Source: Chishuiella changwenlii
Lineage (GTDB): Bacteria; Bacteroidota; Bacteroidia; Flavobacteriales; Weeksellaceae
Assembly: GCF_900142565.1 (NCBI RefSeq)
Contig: NZ_FRBH01000007.1
Span: 1-64,000 of the forward strand
DNA: 64,000 bases
Direction: 5' to 3'
Shown here one piece after another: positions 53,640 through 63,524 of the stretch (positions within the stretch are counted from its first letter, which is position 1; every line of letters starts with the position of its first letter). The translations under genes and the position numbers were made by a program. The notes beneath the pieces were generated by a model. That model was not told where the DNA came from. It worked only from the letters and a program-made list of their open reading frames with translations, and made no database searches.

Positions 53640-56495
53640 TTATCCAACAATGTTGATAATTTTTCCAGGAACAATAATAATGTTCTTTGGTGTACGATCT
53701 CCTAATTGTTTAATTGTACGTTCATCTTTCATTACAATTTCTTGTATCTCATCTTTAGATAATGATAAAGGTAATTCTAATAAGAACTTCATTTTACCAT
53801 TAAAAGAAACTGGATATTCTTTTGCATCTGCAACCAACCATTTCTCTTCTAAAGCTGGGAAACTTTCATTCGCAATAGATGTTTCATGACCTAATTTCTC
53901 CCATAATTCTTCTGCAATGTGTGGTGCATAAGGAGAAATAATAATTGCTAAAGGCTCTAAAATAGAACGTTTATTTGTTTTTAATTTTCCTAATTCATTT
54001 ACAGCAATCATAAATGTAGAAACAGAAGTATTAAATGAGAAATTGTTAACATCTTCATCTACCTTTTTTATAGTTTGATGTAAAACTTTCATTTCTTCTT
54101 TCGTTGGCTCGTCATCAGAAACAAAGAATGCTTCGTTTTCTGCTCCATGATACAAACGCCAGAATTTTTTCAAGAACGAATAAACACCAGATAAACCTTG
54201 TGTGTTCCATGGTTTAGTTTGCTCTAATGGACCTAGAAACATTTCATATAAACGTAAAGAATCTGCTCCATATTCGTCACAAATCGTATCAGGTGAAATA
54301 ACGTTGTATTTAGATTTTGACATTTTTTCTACTTCACGTCCAGTGATGTATTTACCATCCTCTAAAATAAACTCTGCATTTGCATAATCTTCACGCCAAG
54401 CTTTAAATTTATCAAAATCTAATTCATCTCCACCGTCTTTTAAGATGTTAACATCTACGTGAATTGGAGTTGTCTCGTGCTGATCTTTTAAAGATTTAGA
54501 AACAAAAGTATTTGTACCATTAATACGGTAAGCAAATGCACTCATCCCTAAAATCATTCCTTGGTTAATCAGTTTCTTAGCATATTCGTCAGTAGGAACA
54601 AAACCTTTATCGAATAAGAATTTTTGCCAAAAACGAGAATATAATAAATGTCCTGTTGCATGCTCAGAACCACCCATGTATAAATCTACATTTTCCCAAT
54701 AATTTACGGCGTCTTTAGATACAAATTCTTTGTCATTATCTGCATCCATATAACGTAACCAGTACCAAGAAGAACCTGCCCAACCTGGCATAGTATTTAA
54801 TTCTATTGGAAAAATAGTTTCGTTATTAATTAAGCTATTATCAACAACTTTATTAGTTAATGTATCAAAAGCCCATTCTGTTGCTCGACCTAATGGTGGC
54901 TCACCATCTTTTGTTGGTAAATATTCGTCAACTTCTGGTAAAATAATAGGTAAAGCCTCTGTTGGAATTGTGTAAGGCATTTCGTCCTTAAAATAAACTG
55001 GAACTGGCTCACCCCAATAACGTTGACGAGAGAAAACAGCTTCACGTAAACGGAAGTTTGTTTTTCCTTTTCCAAAACCATTTTCTTCTAATGCTGCAAT
55101 AGCTTTTGCAACAGCTTCTTTATAGCTTAATCCGTTTAAAAAATCAGAATCTTGTAATTCGAAACCACCTTTTTCTGTAAAAGCGGCCTCAGAAATATCT
55201 TGATTTTTGAAGATATTTATAATTGGTAAATCGAAATGATTAGCAAAAGCAAAATCACGTTCATCACCACAAGGAACAGCCATTACAGCTCCCGTTCCGT
55301 AAGAAGCTAAAACATAGTCACCAATCCAAATAGGAACTTGTTTTCCTGTGAATGGATGAATAGCGTAAGCGCCTGTAAATTCTCCCGTAATATTTTTTGC
55401 ATCAGCTAAACGATCACGCTCCGAACGTTTCGAAGTATAATCAACATAAGCCTCCACTTTTTCTTTATTTTCTGCTGTCGTTATTTCAGATACTAAAGGA
55501 TGTTCTGGAGCTAAAGTAACATAAGAAACTCCAAAAACAGTATCAGGACGAGTTGTGAAAACTTCTATTTTTTCATCATGACCATCAATTCCAAAAAAGA
55601 TACTAGCACCTTGAGATTTTCCAATCCAATTACGTTGTGCTTCTTTTATAGCATCAGACCAATCAATTGTATCTAATCCGCTTAATAAACGATCTGCATA
55701 AGCTGTGATACGCATCATCCATTGTGTCATTTTTTTACGAATAACAGGATAACCACCACGCTCAGATAATCCATTAATAACTTCATCATTTGCTAAAACA
55801 GTTCCTAAATCTGGACACCAGTTAACTTCTGCTTCTGCTAAGAAAGTTAAACGATATTTTAATAAGATTGCTTGTTGCTCTTTTTCAGATAAAGTATTCC
55901 ATTGTTCAGCTGTAAAAATTTCTACATCTTCATCTGCGACAGCATTTACACTCGCATTTCCTTCAACAGAGAATTTTTTAGTTAATTGACTAATAGATTC
56001 AGCTTTATTTGTATCATTATCGTAATAAGAATCAAATAATTGATTAAAAATCCATTGTGTCCATTTGTAATATTCTGGATTTGAAGTACGAATTTCTCTG
56101 TCCCAATCATATCCAAGACCAATTTTCTTTAATTGATTTTCGTAACCAGAAATTTCGTTTCCTTGTTTATCAACTCCACCTTCTATATTTACTTTTGTTG
56201 TAACTGCAGGATGTTGACCAGTTTGAATTGCATATTGTTCTGCTGGTAAGCCAAAAGAGTCGTATCCAAGTGGGTGAAGAACATTAAAACCTTTTAGTCG
56301 CTTATAACGAGAATAAATATCTGAAGCAATGTATCCTAATGGATGACCAACATGTAATCCTGCACCAGACGGATAAGGAAACATGTCTAAGACATAAAAT
56401 TTAGGTTTATCAGATTCATTATCAGCTTTAAAAGTTTTTTTATCGATCCAATTATTTTGCCATTTTGGCTCGATTTCTTTTGGATTATATTGCAT
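53640..56495 (-). CDS. leuS: Leucyl-tRNA synthetase
   Basis: 951-aa class I synthetase. The HIGH-type motif is HVGH (residues 48-51 in SGAGLHVGHPLGY), and KMSKSKYNVISP is the KMSKS loop. The CP1 editing domain carries the ATRPDT-like TTRPDTVFGVSYV. An insertion of about 60 residues (FNQLFDSYYDNDTNK ... SEKEQQAILLKYRL) makes it longer than the E. coli enzyme (~860), as seen in Bacteroidota. It is a single-gene unit. Confidence 0.97.
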   Translation of the reverse strand: MQYNPKEIEPKWQNNWIDKKTFKADNESDKPKFYVLDMFPYPSGAGLHVGHPLGYIASDIYSRYKRLKGFNVLHPLGYDSFGLPAEQYAIQTGQHPAVTTKVNIEGGVDKQGNEISGYENQLKKIGLGYDWDREIRTSNPEYYKWTQWIFNQLFDSYYDNDTNKAESISQLTKKFSVEGNASVNAVADEDVEIFTAEQWNTLSEKEQQAILLKYRLTFLAEAEVNWCPDLGTVLANDEVINGLSERGGYPVIRKKMTQWMMRITAYADRLLSGLDTIDWSDAIKEAQRNWIGKSQGASIFFGIDGHDEKIEVFTTRPDTVFGVSYVTLAPEHPLVSEITTAENKEKVEAYVDYTSKRSERDRLADAKNITGEFTGAYAIHPFTGKQVPIWIGDYVLASYGTGAVMAVPCGDERDFAFANHFDLPIINIFKNQDISEAAFTEKGGFELQDSDFLNGLSYKEAVAKAIAALEENGFGKGKTNFRLREAVFSRQRYWGEPVPVYFKDEMPYTIPTEALPIILPEVDEYLPTKDGEPPLGRATEWAFDTLTNKVVDNSLINNETIFPIELNTMPGWAGSSWYWLRYMDADNDKEFVSKDAVNYWENVDLYMGGSEHATGHLLYSRFWQKFLFDKGFVPTDEYAKKLINQGMILGMSAFAYRINGTNTFVSKSLKDQHETTPIHVDVNILKDGGDELDFDKFKAWREDYANAEFILEDGKYITGREVEKMSKSKYNVISPDTICDEYGADSLRLYEMFLGPLEQTKPWNTQGLSGVYSFLKKFWRLYHGAENEAFFVSDDEPTKEEMKVLHQTIKKVDEDVNNFSFNTSVSTFMIAVNELGKLKTNKRSILEPLAIIISPYAPHIAEELWEKLGHETSIANESFPALEEKWLVADAKEYPVSFNGKMKFLLELPLSLSKDEIQEIVMKDERTIKQLGDRTPKNIIIVPGKIINIVG

Positions 56496-56604
56496 TATGT
56501 AATATTAAGTTTAATAATTTTCACAAATTTACATTTTTTATGTGTCATTATGGTTAGTTTAACGATATTTGTGTACTAATAATCAACACCTAATAAACCT
56601 CAAT

Positions 56605-57036
56605 ATGAAAAAGAAATTAATAATTTACTACATTGGAATACTCGTATTTTTTACTGTATTAATCTTCTCTGTGAGATATATAGTAAATACAACACGTGTT
56701 TTTGTCGGATACAATGATGGATTTAATCCTATTTACATTAAATGGTCTGTTGATGAAAGAGATTCTACTCTAAGAATAAAAGATCCTCTTTATTTGAGAA
56801 AAGGTTATTATTTAGCCGATAATTCTGAAAGCTCTTTAAAAGAAAAAGATTCTATTTTATATGCAGATTTATTTAGCGATTCTTTAATTGTAAATAAAGG
56901 AAGTGCATTAAATGTTAAGCCTCCATTCTATATTTGGAAAGAAGCTAAGAATGATACATTAAAGTTTTTTAAGAATGGAACAACATTAAAATTTGTTGAA
57001 TCTGCTAACCCTTTTTCAAGAAAAAATAAAAAGTAG
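56605..57036 (+). CDS. Hypothetical membrane-anchored protein, 143 aa
   Basis: From the ATG at 56605; a TTG 36 bases upstream gives a less plausible start. One hydrophobic helix (LIIYYIGILVFFTVLIFSVRYIV) anchors it with the rest outside. The soluble part has an FVGYNDGFNPIYIKW strand motif and no recognised domain. Its 3' end overlaps the histidine kinase gene by 32 bases on the other strand. Function unknown. Confidence 0.62.
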   Translation: MKKKLIIYYIGILVFFTVLIFSVRYIVNTTRVFVGYNDGFNPIYIKWSVDERDSTLRIKDPLYLRKGYYLADNSESSLKEKDSILYADLFSDSLIVNKGSALNVKPPFYIWKEAKNDTLKFFKNGTTLKFVESANPFSRKNKK

Positions 57037-58033
57037 AACCAATATTTACTTTACTGTTTACATGAATTCGCTCTTTGTGAGCTTCAAGAATATGTTTAAC
57101 AATTGCTAAACCTAAACCAGAACCTCCATTGTTTCGATTTCGTGATTTATCTACGCGGTAAAAACGTTCAAAAATTCGGTCTAAATCATTTTGTTTAATA
57201 CCAACGCCTTGATCTTTTATAGAAATTTTAATCTTATCATCTACACTCGTAAAGTCAATAACGACTTCGGTATTGGCATTAGAATAATTAATAGCGTTAA
57301 CGACTAAATTAATTAAAACCTGTTGTATTTTCTGAATATCACCAACGACTTTTACGGGCTGATTAGCAGGATGATTAAGTGTTAATTTAATATTGTTTTT
57401 TTCTGCTTTTATCTCTAATAAATCAATTACATCTTGAGTAAGAGCTGTTATATTAAAAGTTGAGAATTCTATATTGATACGACCTTTTTCTAATTCAGAA
57501 ATCATATCTAAATCTTTTACAAGATATATTAGTCGATCAACAGACTTATTAATTCTGTTTAAATACTTGTCTCGAATATTTTCGTCATCAATTCCACCTT
57601 CAATTAATGTTAAAAGGTAACCTTGTACAGAAAATAATGGAGTTTTTAATTCATGAGAAATATTACCTAAAAAATCTCTTCGGTAATTTTCTCGCTCATT
57701 AAGAAAGACAATTTCCTGCGATTGTCCTTCCGTCATACTAGATATTTTTTGAGAAAGCTCTTCAAAATCTACATTGGTAGATTTAAATTCTGGAATATTT
57801 TTAGAAATTTCAGTAAAATCTTTTTTACGTTGATTTTTTAAGAAAAACCAATAAAATATACTCAGTACAATTAATAAAAAAAGTACTAAACTGATGTAGA
57901 AAAATTTTTCTGCGATGATAAAATCAATATTTCCAAACCATAAATAGGCAAATAACACATAACCACTTGCTAAAAAAAGTGTACTGAAAAATGCGTATAA
58001 AAAAATATTCTGAACCTTAAATTTTGAAGCCAT
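57005..58033 (-). CDS. Sensor histidine kinase, PhoR-like
   Basis: 342 aa. Two membrane helices (about 9-31 and 46-65) with a short loop between them, so the sensor part is small. The HisKA phosphoacceptor is His127 in FLGNISHELKTPLFSVQGYL. HATPase motifs NLVVNAINYS and DQGVGI and the G-box GGSGLGLAIVKHI are complete. It is downstream of the response regulator with a 7-base gap, so it is a cognate pair. The small periplasmic region is in keeping with PhoR-type kinases. Confidence 0.92.
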   Translation of the reverse strand: MASKFKVQNIFLYAFFSTLFLASGYVLFAYLWFGNIDFIIAEKFFYISLVLFLLIVLSIFYWFFLKNQRKKDFTEISKNIPEFKSTNVDFEELSQKISSMTEGQSQEIVFLNERENYRRDFLGNISHELKTPLFSVQGYLLTLIEGGIDDENIRDKYLNRINKSVDRLIYLVKDLDMISELEKGRINIEFSTFNITALTQDVIDLLEIKAEKNNIKLTLNHPANQPVKVVGDIQKIQQVLINLVVNAINYSNANTEVVIDFTSVDDKIKISIKDQGVGIKQNDLDRIFERFYRVDKSRNRNNGGSGLGLAIVKHILEAHKERIHVNSKVNIGSTFYFFLKKG

Positions 58034-58040
58034 GAAGCTT

Positions 58041-58721
58041 TTAGTCGTTTATTTTGTAACCAATTCCTTTAATTGTAGAAAAGCGATCGTTACCAAATTT
58101 TTCTCTTAATTTTCTCATGTGAACATCAATTGTACGTCCACCAACAACAACTTCGTTACCCCAAACTTTTTCAAGAATTTCCTCTCTTTTAAATACACGT
58201 TCTGGGTTAGAAGCTAATAAAGCAATTAATTCAAATTCTTTTCTAGGTAATAAGAAGTCATTACCCTGAAAGTTAACTTTATAAGTTTCACGATTAATTT
58301 CGAAGTTATTTAACTTAATAAATTCATCTTTTGGAGAATCACTAGGTTGCTTTAATTTTAGTAATGCGTTTAATTTACTAATTAAAACTTTTGGTTTGAT
58401 TGGTTTTAAAATGTAATCATTTGCACCAGCGTCATAACCAGCAAGTTGAGAGAAGTCCTCAGATCGAGCAGATAGAAAAACGATTAATGTATCTTGAAAT
58501 GAATCTAATTTTCTAAGTTCAGCACACATTTCCATCCCATCCATTTGTGGCATCATTACATCTAATAAGATAAGATCTGGACGAAAAACTTTTGCTTGTT
58601 TTAAACCTTCGATTCCGTTTTGAGCAGTTTCTACATCAAAACCTTCTTTTTTTAAATTGTATCCAATGAACTCTAAAATGTCTGGTTCATCGTCAACTAA
58701 TAGAATTTTTATGTTCTTCAT
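58041..58721 (-). CDS. Response regulator, OmpR/PhoB family
   Basis: 226 aa. The receiver domain has phosphoacceptor Asp54 in LILLDVMMPQMDG, with the acidic pair Asp10-Asp11 and Lys in PIKPKVLI. The C-terminal winged helix binds DNA (FELIALLASNPERVFKREEILEKVWG, GGRTIDVHMRKLREK). It is transcribed divergently from the TonB receptor operon over 209 bases, so that operon is the first candidate target. A phosphate response is likely but not proven. Confidence 0.93.
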   Translation of the reverse strand: MKNIKILLVDDEPDILEFIGYNLKKEGFDVETAQNGIEGLKQAKVFRPDLILLDVMMPQMDGMEMCAELRKLDSFQDTLIVFLSARSEDFSQLAGYDAGANDYILKPIKPKVLISKLNALLKLKQPSDSPKDEFIKLNNFEINRETYKVNFQGNDFLLPRKEFELIALLASNPERVFKREEILEKVWGNEVVVGGRTIDVHMRKLREKFGNDRFSTIKGIGYKIND

Positions 58722-58800
58722 ATATTGTTTGTAATGACTATTAAATCTAGTCGATGTAAAATTAAACTTAAATTATACGAGAAATTTATAAATTATGTTT

Positions 58801-58865
58801 CTTAACATTCATTTAAAGTTAAGAAAATATAATAACATTTCCATAACAAATTGTTTACGATAACA
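58801..58865. promoter_or_regulatory. Repeats in the divergent spacer between the PhoB-like regulator and TonB receptor
   Basis: TAACA occurs at 58803, 58833, 58844 and 58861. The copies at 58833 and 58844 are 11 bases apart, the spacing of repeats in PhoB-bound boxes. CTTAAC and GTTAAG (58801-58806, 58818-58823) form an inverted repeat. CAACTTTG at 58891-58898 is a one-off -7 element for the receptor gene. These are candidate operators only. Confidence 0.4.
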
Positions 58866-58930
58866 ATAAATGCTTATCAAATACTTAAAGCAACTTTGTA
58901 CCCAACAAACACGAAAACACATTTTTATAA

Positions 58931-61684
58931 ATGAAACGCAATTTAACTTTACTTTTATTATTAGGTTCTGCGGCATTATTTGCACAAACTAATAATAAAT
59001 TAGAAGGGACTTTATTTGATCAGAAAACAAATAAACCCTTAGCTGAAAAAACTTTTATTGTTGAAGGTTTAAACATTGAAGCAAAAACAGATCAGAACGG
59101 ACATTATGAAATTTCTGTTCCAGAAGATGTTTTTCAGATTGATTTAAAAGTTGAAGGTTATCAAACAATCACACAAAATTTAACAGAATCTACTACATAC
59201 AACTTATACCTAAATCCTGTAGATATAAGTAATAGTAATATAGATTTATCTACTGCTGTTGTTACTGCAACAAAAAGCAAATCTTCTGAAGCGAACTTAT
59301 TAAACATGCAGAAGAGATCTGTAAATGTAATAACAAATATAGGAGCAGAAGAGCTAGAAAGAAAAGGAGTTAGCGATGCAGCAACTGCAATAACAAAAAT
59401 TTCAGGAATTTCTAAATTAGAAGGTACAAACTTAGTTTATGTAAGAGGTTTAGGAGATCGTTATATTTCTACATCACTTAATGGGTTACCTTTACCATCT
59501 AATGATCCTGAATATAAAAATATTGATTTAAGTATTTTTAATACAGATATTATTCAATATTTATCAGTTGATAAAGTATACTCTTCGAAGTTATCTGGAG
59601 ATTTTTCTGGAGCAGGAGTAGATATTGTTTCAAAGAATTTTACTGATAATAAAGGAATGTTTGAATTTTCTTTAGGAACTTCTGTTAACACAAATGCAAT
59701 AGGACAAGATAATTTCATGTTACAAGATGGACCTAATAAAATAGGATTTTCAAAAATTAATATTCCTAATAACCCATTAAATACATTTAATTTTCCTACT
59801 AAGTTAAATCCAACAACATCTACTACAATTGCTCCAAATTTTGGATTGAAAGCTGGTAAGACATTTAGAATTGGATCAGAAGGAAAATTAGGTTTATTTG
59901 CAACAGCTAACTTTAATAGTAATTACGATTACATTGAAGGATTAAATCAAACAATTAATGCGCAAGGAGGTCGTGGAGGTCGTTTAAAATCTTTTGACCC
60001 GCATCAAAGATATTCGTACAAAACAAACTCTACAGGAATGTTTAATGCGAATTATAAAATCAATAAAAACCATAACATCCGCTATAATTTATTATTCATT
60101 AATTCTTCGGAACAATCAAAAGATATATACAAAGGATATGTTCGTGATTTAGCGGAAAATGACAATGGTTTAATTTTAAGAAATACCTATGTACAGAATC
60201 AATTAATGGTTAACCAACTTTTGGGAGATCATAAATTGACAGATCGTATAGATTTAGATTGGGCATTGGCTTATAACAAAGTAAAAAGTGATATTCCTGA
60301 TCGTACACAAAATTCATTAATTTATGATAATAACTTAAATGGATATCGTTTAGGGCAAGTAACGACAACGGATAATCATCGTTATTACCATAACTTACAA
60401 GAAGACAGTTATGCAGCTAATATTGGTTTAAATTATAAATTAAAACCAAATGCTGACGGATTAGAAAAAGGTTTTATTCGTGTAGGATATAGTGGACGAA
60501 TTATAAATCGTGATTTCGAAGCACGCCAATTTAACTTTAGAATTAATGCGTCACAATTATTGAATACTGTTGTAGATCCAAATAACTTAGATGCATTTTT
60601 TAATCAAACAAACTTTAATAACGGTTATTTCACAACCGAAACATATAACGGAACATTAATGCCACAAATTTATAGTGGTGAACAAAATAATCATGCTGGT
60701 TTTGCTAGTATCGAATATAATTTCACAGATAAATTGAGTGCTATTTTAGGTGTGCGTTACGAAAATATATTACAATCTATTGAATGGAGAACACAGTTAT
60801 CAGGAAATTTAAATAAGAATGAATTAGACGAGAATTTCTTTTTACCTAGTTTAATTGTTAAGTACGCAATCAATAACAAACAAAACTTACGTTTTGCAGC
60901 TTCTAAAACTTACACATTACCACAGTTTAAGGAAAGAGCACAATTTTTATACGAAGATGTAACACAAACAAAATATGGTAACCCATATTTATATGCTTCT
61001 CAAAACTATAACGTAGACTTAAAATGGGAAATTTTCCCAGCTAGAGGGGAGCTTTTCTCTGTAGCAGGTTTTGGTAAATATATTCAAGATCCCGTGAATG
61101 AGGTAATTATTGCTTCATCTACAAATGATATTTCTTGGGTAAATGGTGACTACGGTTATGTTGTTGGAGCTGAGGTTGAGGTAAGAAAAAACCTTATCAA
61201 TTTTGGAGCTGTTGGTAAAAATACATTATCTGCAGGTTTAAATGCAAGTTACATGAAAACAGATCAGGAGATTGACGCTGATAAAGTTCGTAGAGAAACG
61301 AATGGAATGTATAACCTGAATTTAACAACACCAAAAGCAGCATTAACAGGAGCTTCTGACTTACTTGTAAATGCAGATGTTTCTTATGTAAGACAATGGG
61401 ATAGAGGAGGAGAATTAATGGCAACTGTTGCATACACATATTATTCTGACCGTATCTATGCTTTAAATAATGAACAAAGAGGAAACTTAGTTGATAAAGG
61501 AATAGGTTCTCTAGATTTTATTCTACGTTCAAAATTGAATAAAAATATAGGAATCAATTTCGCTGCAAGAAATATTCTTAATCCAGAATTTAGAAGAGTT
61601 CAAGAAAATGCAACAGGTAATGTAACAGCTGTTTCTTACAAAAGAGGAGCAAACTTTGGATTATCAGTAAACTATAATTTTTAA
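58931..61684 (+). CDS. TonB-dependent outer-membrane receptor
   Basis: 917 aa. Signal peptide 1-19 (ending ALFAQ), a CarboxypepD-reg domain (residues ~22-95; LEGTLFDQKTNKPLAEKTF), then the plug (VVTATKSKSSEANLL, VYVRGLGDRYISTSLNGLPLPS) and a long barrel ending in SVNYNF. The next gene, a surface lipoprotein, follows after 31 bases and is probably co-transcribed. A PhoR/PhoB-like system is divergent. By genomic context the cargo may be a phosphorus compound, but this is inference. Confidence 0.92.
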   Translation: MKRNLTLLLLLGSAALFAQTNNKLEGTLFDQKTNKPLAEKTFIVEGLNIEAKTDQNGHYEISVPEDVFQIDLKVEGYQTITQNLTESTTYNLYLNPVDISNSNIDLSTAVVTATKSKSSEANLLNMQKRSVNVITNIGAEELERKGVSDAATAITKISGISKLEGTNLVYVRGLGDRYISTSLNGLPLPSNDPEYKNIDLSIFNTDIIQYLSVDKVYSSKLSGDFSGAGVDIVSKNFTDNKGMFEFSLGTSVNTNAIGQDNFMLQDGPNKIGFSKINIPNNPLNTFNFPTKLNPTTSTTIAPNFGLKAGKTFRIGSEGKLGLFATANFNSNYDYIEGLNQTINAQGGRGGRLKSFDPHQRYSYKTNSTGMFNANYKINKNHNIRYNLLFINSSEQSKDIYKGYVRDLAENDNGLILRNTYVQNQLMVNQLLGDHKLTDRIDLDWALAYNKVKSDIPDRTQNSLIYDNNLNGYRLGQVTTTDNHRYYHNLQEDSYAANIGLNYKLKPNADGLEKGFIRVGYSGRIINRDFEARQFNFRINASQLLNTVVDPNNLDAFFNQTNFNNGYFTTETYNGTLMPQIYSGEQNNHAGFASIEYNFTDKLSAILGVRYENILQSIEWRTQLSGNLNKNELDENFFLPSLIVKYAINNKQNLRFAASKTYTLPQFKERAQFLYEDVTQTKYGNPYLYASQNYNVDLKWEIFPARGELFSVAGFGKYIQDPVNEVIIASSTNDISWVNGDYGYVVGAEVEVRKNLINFGAVGKNTLSAGLNASYMKTDQEIDADKVRRETNGMYNLNLTTPKAALTGASDLLVNADVSYVRQWDRGGELMATVAYTYYSDRIYALNNEQRGNLVDKGIGSLDFILRSKLNKNIGINFAARNILNPEFRRVQENATGNVTAVSYKRGANFGLSVNYNF

Positions 61685-61715
61685 AAAAATACATACAAAC
61701 ATAAAAACAAAAAAC

Positions 61716-62924
61716 ATGAAAAAATCAATTTTTAGATTATTAACTTTAGCATTATTAACAGGAACTGTAGCTACAACTGCTATTTCTTGTTCTAGTGATG
61801 ATAATTCTTCAGTAGAAAATCCAAATCCTTCTGATTTCGTAGTAAACAGAAACGATTTAAAAGGTGAAATTAAATCTGGAGAAGTAATTTTAGAGTCTGG
61901 AACTTATAAATTAACAGGAAGCTTAATCGTAAGAAATGGAGCTACTTTAAGAATTAAACCAGGAGTTAGAATAGAAGCTACTGCACCAAGTTCTGATACT
62001 GCATATGGAGAAGTAAGATTTATCTCTGTTGCACAAGGAGGAAAAATATTTGTAGAAGGTACAGCTACTAGTCCAGTTGTAATGACTGCTGATGTTAAAC
62101 AACCAGGAAAATGGGGAGGTTTAGTATTAGCTGGTAGAGCACCAATTAATAAAGGAACTACTGCAACTTCTGAAGTTGGTGGTGATTTAGCTTACGGTGG
62201 TACAGATGTAAATGATAGTTCAGGATCTATTACTTATTTAAGAATTGAGTATCCAGGTTTTGCTTACAATGCAGATAAAGAATTTAATGGTTTATCTTTC
62301 TTTGGTGTTGGTAAAGGTACTAAAGTAGAGAATGTACAAGTATATGAAAGTTCAGATGACGGTTTTGAGTGGTTTGGAGGAACAAACGACGTTAAAAACT
62401 TAGTTGTTTTAAATGCTGATACTAATTTTGTTGGAGATGATTTATTTGACTGGACTGAAGGTTGGGTTGGTACTGCAACTAGCTTATACGGAAAAAGAAC
62501 AAACGGAGGTAACCGTGGTATAGAAGCAGATAATAACTCTAATAACCATTTAGCACAACCAATTTCTAACCCAACAATTAATGGTATTACTTTAATTGGA
62601 GCTGGAAGTGTAAGTGCAGGTGGAGAATTCCAAGCAGTTAAATTAAGAGTAGGTTCTGAAGGAAAATTAGATAATGTTGTATTAAGTAACTGGCAAGTTG
62701 GATTTGATATTCAACATGACGAGTCTATTGCTGCTATAACTTCTGGTAAGTTAAAAGCTACTAACGTTAAATTTGAAAATGTTACAACAAAATCTGTTGG
62801 TAAAAATACAGCAGGTACAACTGTAGACGTATCTAAAGTTTTCACAGAAAGTGCTACAGCAACAGGAGCTGGAAATGGAACTGCTCAACCAGAGTGGTCT
62901 AAAGGATGGACAGTAGGTTTCTAA
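61716..62924 (+). CDS. Surface lipoprotein with parallel beta-helix-like repeats
   Basis: 402 aa with lipobox TAISC (Cys25) followed by SSDDNS, which fits the acidic Ser-Asp/Glu signal that sends flavobacterial lipoproteins to the cell surface. The mature chain is Gly- and Asn-rich with strand repeats such as LIVRNGATLRIKPGVRIEA, a beta-helix look, and tryptophan motifs GFEWFGGTNDV and LFDWTEGWVG. It is the second gene of the TonB operon and may capture the receptor's ligand. No enzyme motif was recognised. Confidence 0.8.
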   Translation: MKKSIFRLLTLALLTGTVATTAISCSSDDNSSVENPNPSDFVVNRNDLKGEIKSGEVILESGTYKLTGSLIVRNGATLRIKPGVRIEATAPSSDTAYGEVRFISVAQGGKIFVEGTATSPVVMTADVKQPGKWGGLVLAGRAPINKGTTATSEVGGDLAYGGTDVNDSSGSITYLRIEYPGFAYNADKEFNGLSFFGVGKGTKVENVQVYESSDDGFEWFGGTNDVKNLVVLNADTNFVGDDLFDWTEGWVGTATSLYGKRTNGGNRGIEADNNSNNHLAQPISNPTINGITLIGAGSVSAGGEFQAVKLRVGSEGKLDNVVLSNWQVGFDIQHDESIAAITSGKLKATNVKFENVTTKSVGKNTAGTTVDVSKVFTESATATGAGNGTAQPEWSKGWTVGF

Positions 62925-62976
62925 TAAAAGCCTAATCACAATAAAAACTTTTTTATAAAAAGTTCTTCGTGTTTGT

Positions 62977-63013
62977 AAAATCGCTTTTCTAGATTCTCTA
63001 GAGGAGCGATTTT
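62977..63013 (+). terminator. Terminator of the TonB/lipoprotein operon
   Basis: Outer stem AAAATCGCT/AGCGATTTT with an inner CTAGA/TCTAG helix, then T-rich sequence. An extra inverted repeat ACTTTTTTATAAAAAGT lies just upstream (about 62947-62963). Confidence 0.7.
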
Positions 63014-63089
63014 CTTATATAATAGATTTATTATTTTAACTCATTAAAAATAGTTATTTATAAAAATTTTATGCCCCATAAAGTATTTG

Positions 63090-63097
63090 TACATTTG
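63090..63097 (+). promoter_or_regulatory. Probable -7 element for the DUF59 gene
   Basis: TACATTTG exactly matches TAnnTTTG and ends 22 bases before the ATG at 63120. No clear -33 TTG is seen. Confidence 0.45.
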
Positions 63098-63119
63098 TAT
63101 AGAATTAGAGTTGATAACA

Positions 63120-63446
63120 ATGGCATTAACAGAAGAACAATTAGATTCGATTGGAGAAAAGTTAGTAGAGAAGTTTAAATCTGTCTACGATCCAGAAATT
63201 CCAGTTGATATATATGAACTAGGTTTGATTTACGATGCTCAGGTGAATTCAGATGGAGAAGTAAAGGTTACGATGTCTTTAACATCACCTAATTGTCCTG
63301 TAGCAGAAACTTTACCAAGAGAAGTAGAACAACGAGTAGAAGAAATAGAGTACGTATCTAAATGTTACGTAGAAATAACTTTCGAACCACCATGGGAGAG
63401 AGATATGATGAGTGAAGAAGCAAAATTTGAATTAGGAATGTTATAA
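63120..63446 (+). CDS. DUF59 / MIP18-family iron-sulfur cluster assembly factor (SufT-like)
   Basis: 108 aa from the ATG at 63120; a TTG at 63087 would add an unlikely leader. FKSVYDPEIPVDIYELGLIYDAQV and MSLTSPNCPVAETLPREVE carry the DUF59 hallmarks, including Cys in NCPVAE. Role: maturation of Fe-S proteins together with SUF components. sufE is present elsewhere in the window. A terminator overlaps the stop codon, so the unit is monocistronic. Confidence 0.9.
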   Translation: MALTEEQLDSIGEKLVEKFKSVYDPEIPVDIYELGLIYDAQVNSDGEVKVTMSLTSPNCPVAETLPREVEQRVEEIEYVSKCYVEITFEPPWERDMMSEEAKFELGML

Positions 63447-63461
63447 CAACATTCCTTTTTT
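63435..63461 (+). terminator. Terminator overlapping the DUF59 stop codon
   Basis: GGAATGTT and AACATTCC arms with a 5-base loop and TTTTTT after it. The stop TAA (63444-63446) lies in the loop. Confidence 0.75.
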
Positions 63462-63524
63462 GTTTCAAATACAAGTCTAATATTTTTTCCGTATCTTAAG
63501 CCAACAATTATTAAACTATTTACT

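Noticed and set aside
56693-56698. CACGTG in the 143-aa gene as parS
   Set aside because: Flanks ACAA and TTTT break the palindrome, so it is a chance hexamer.
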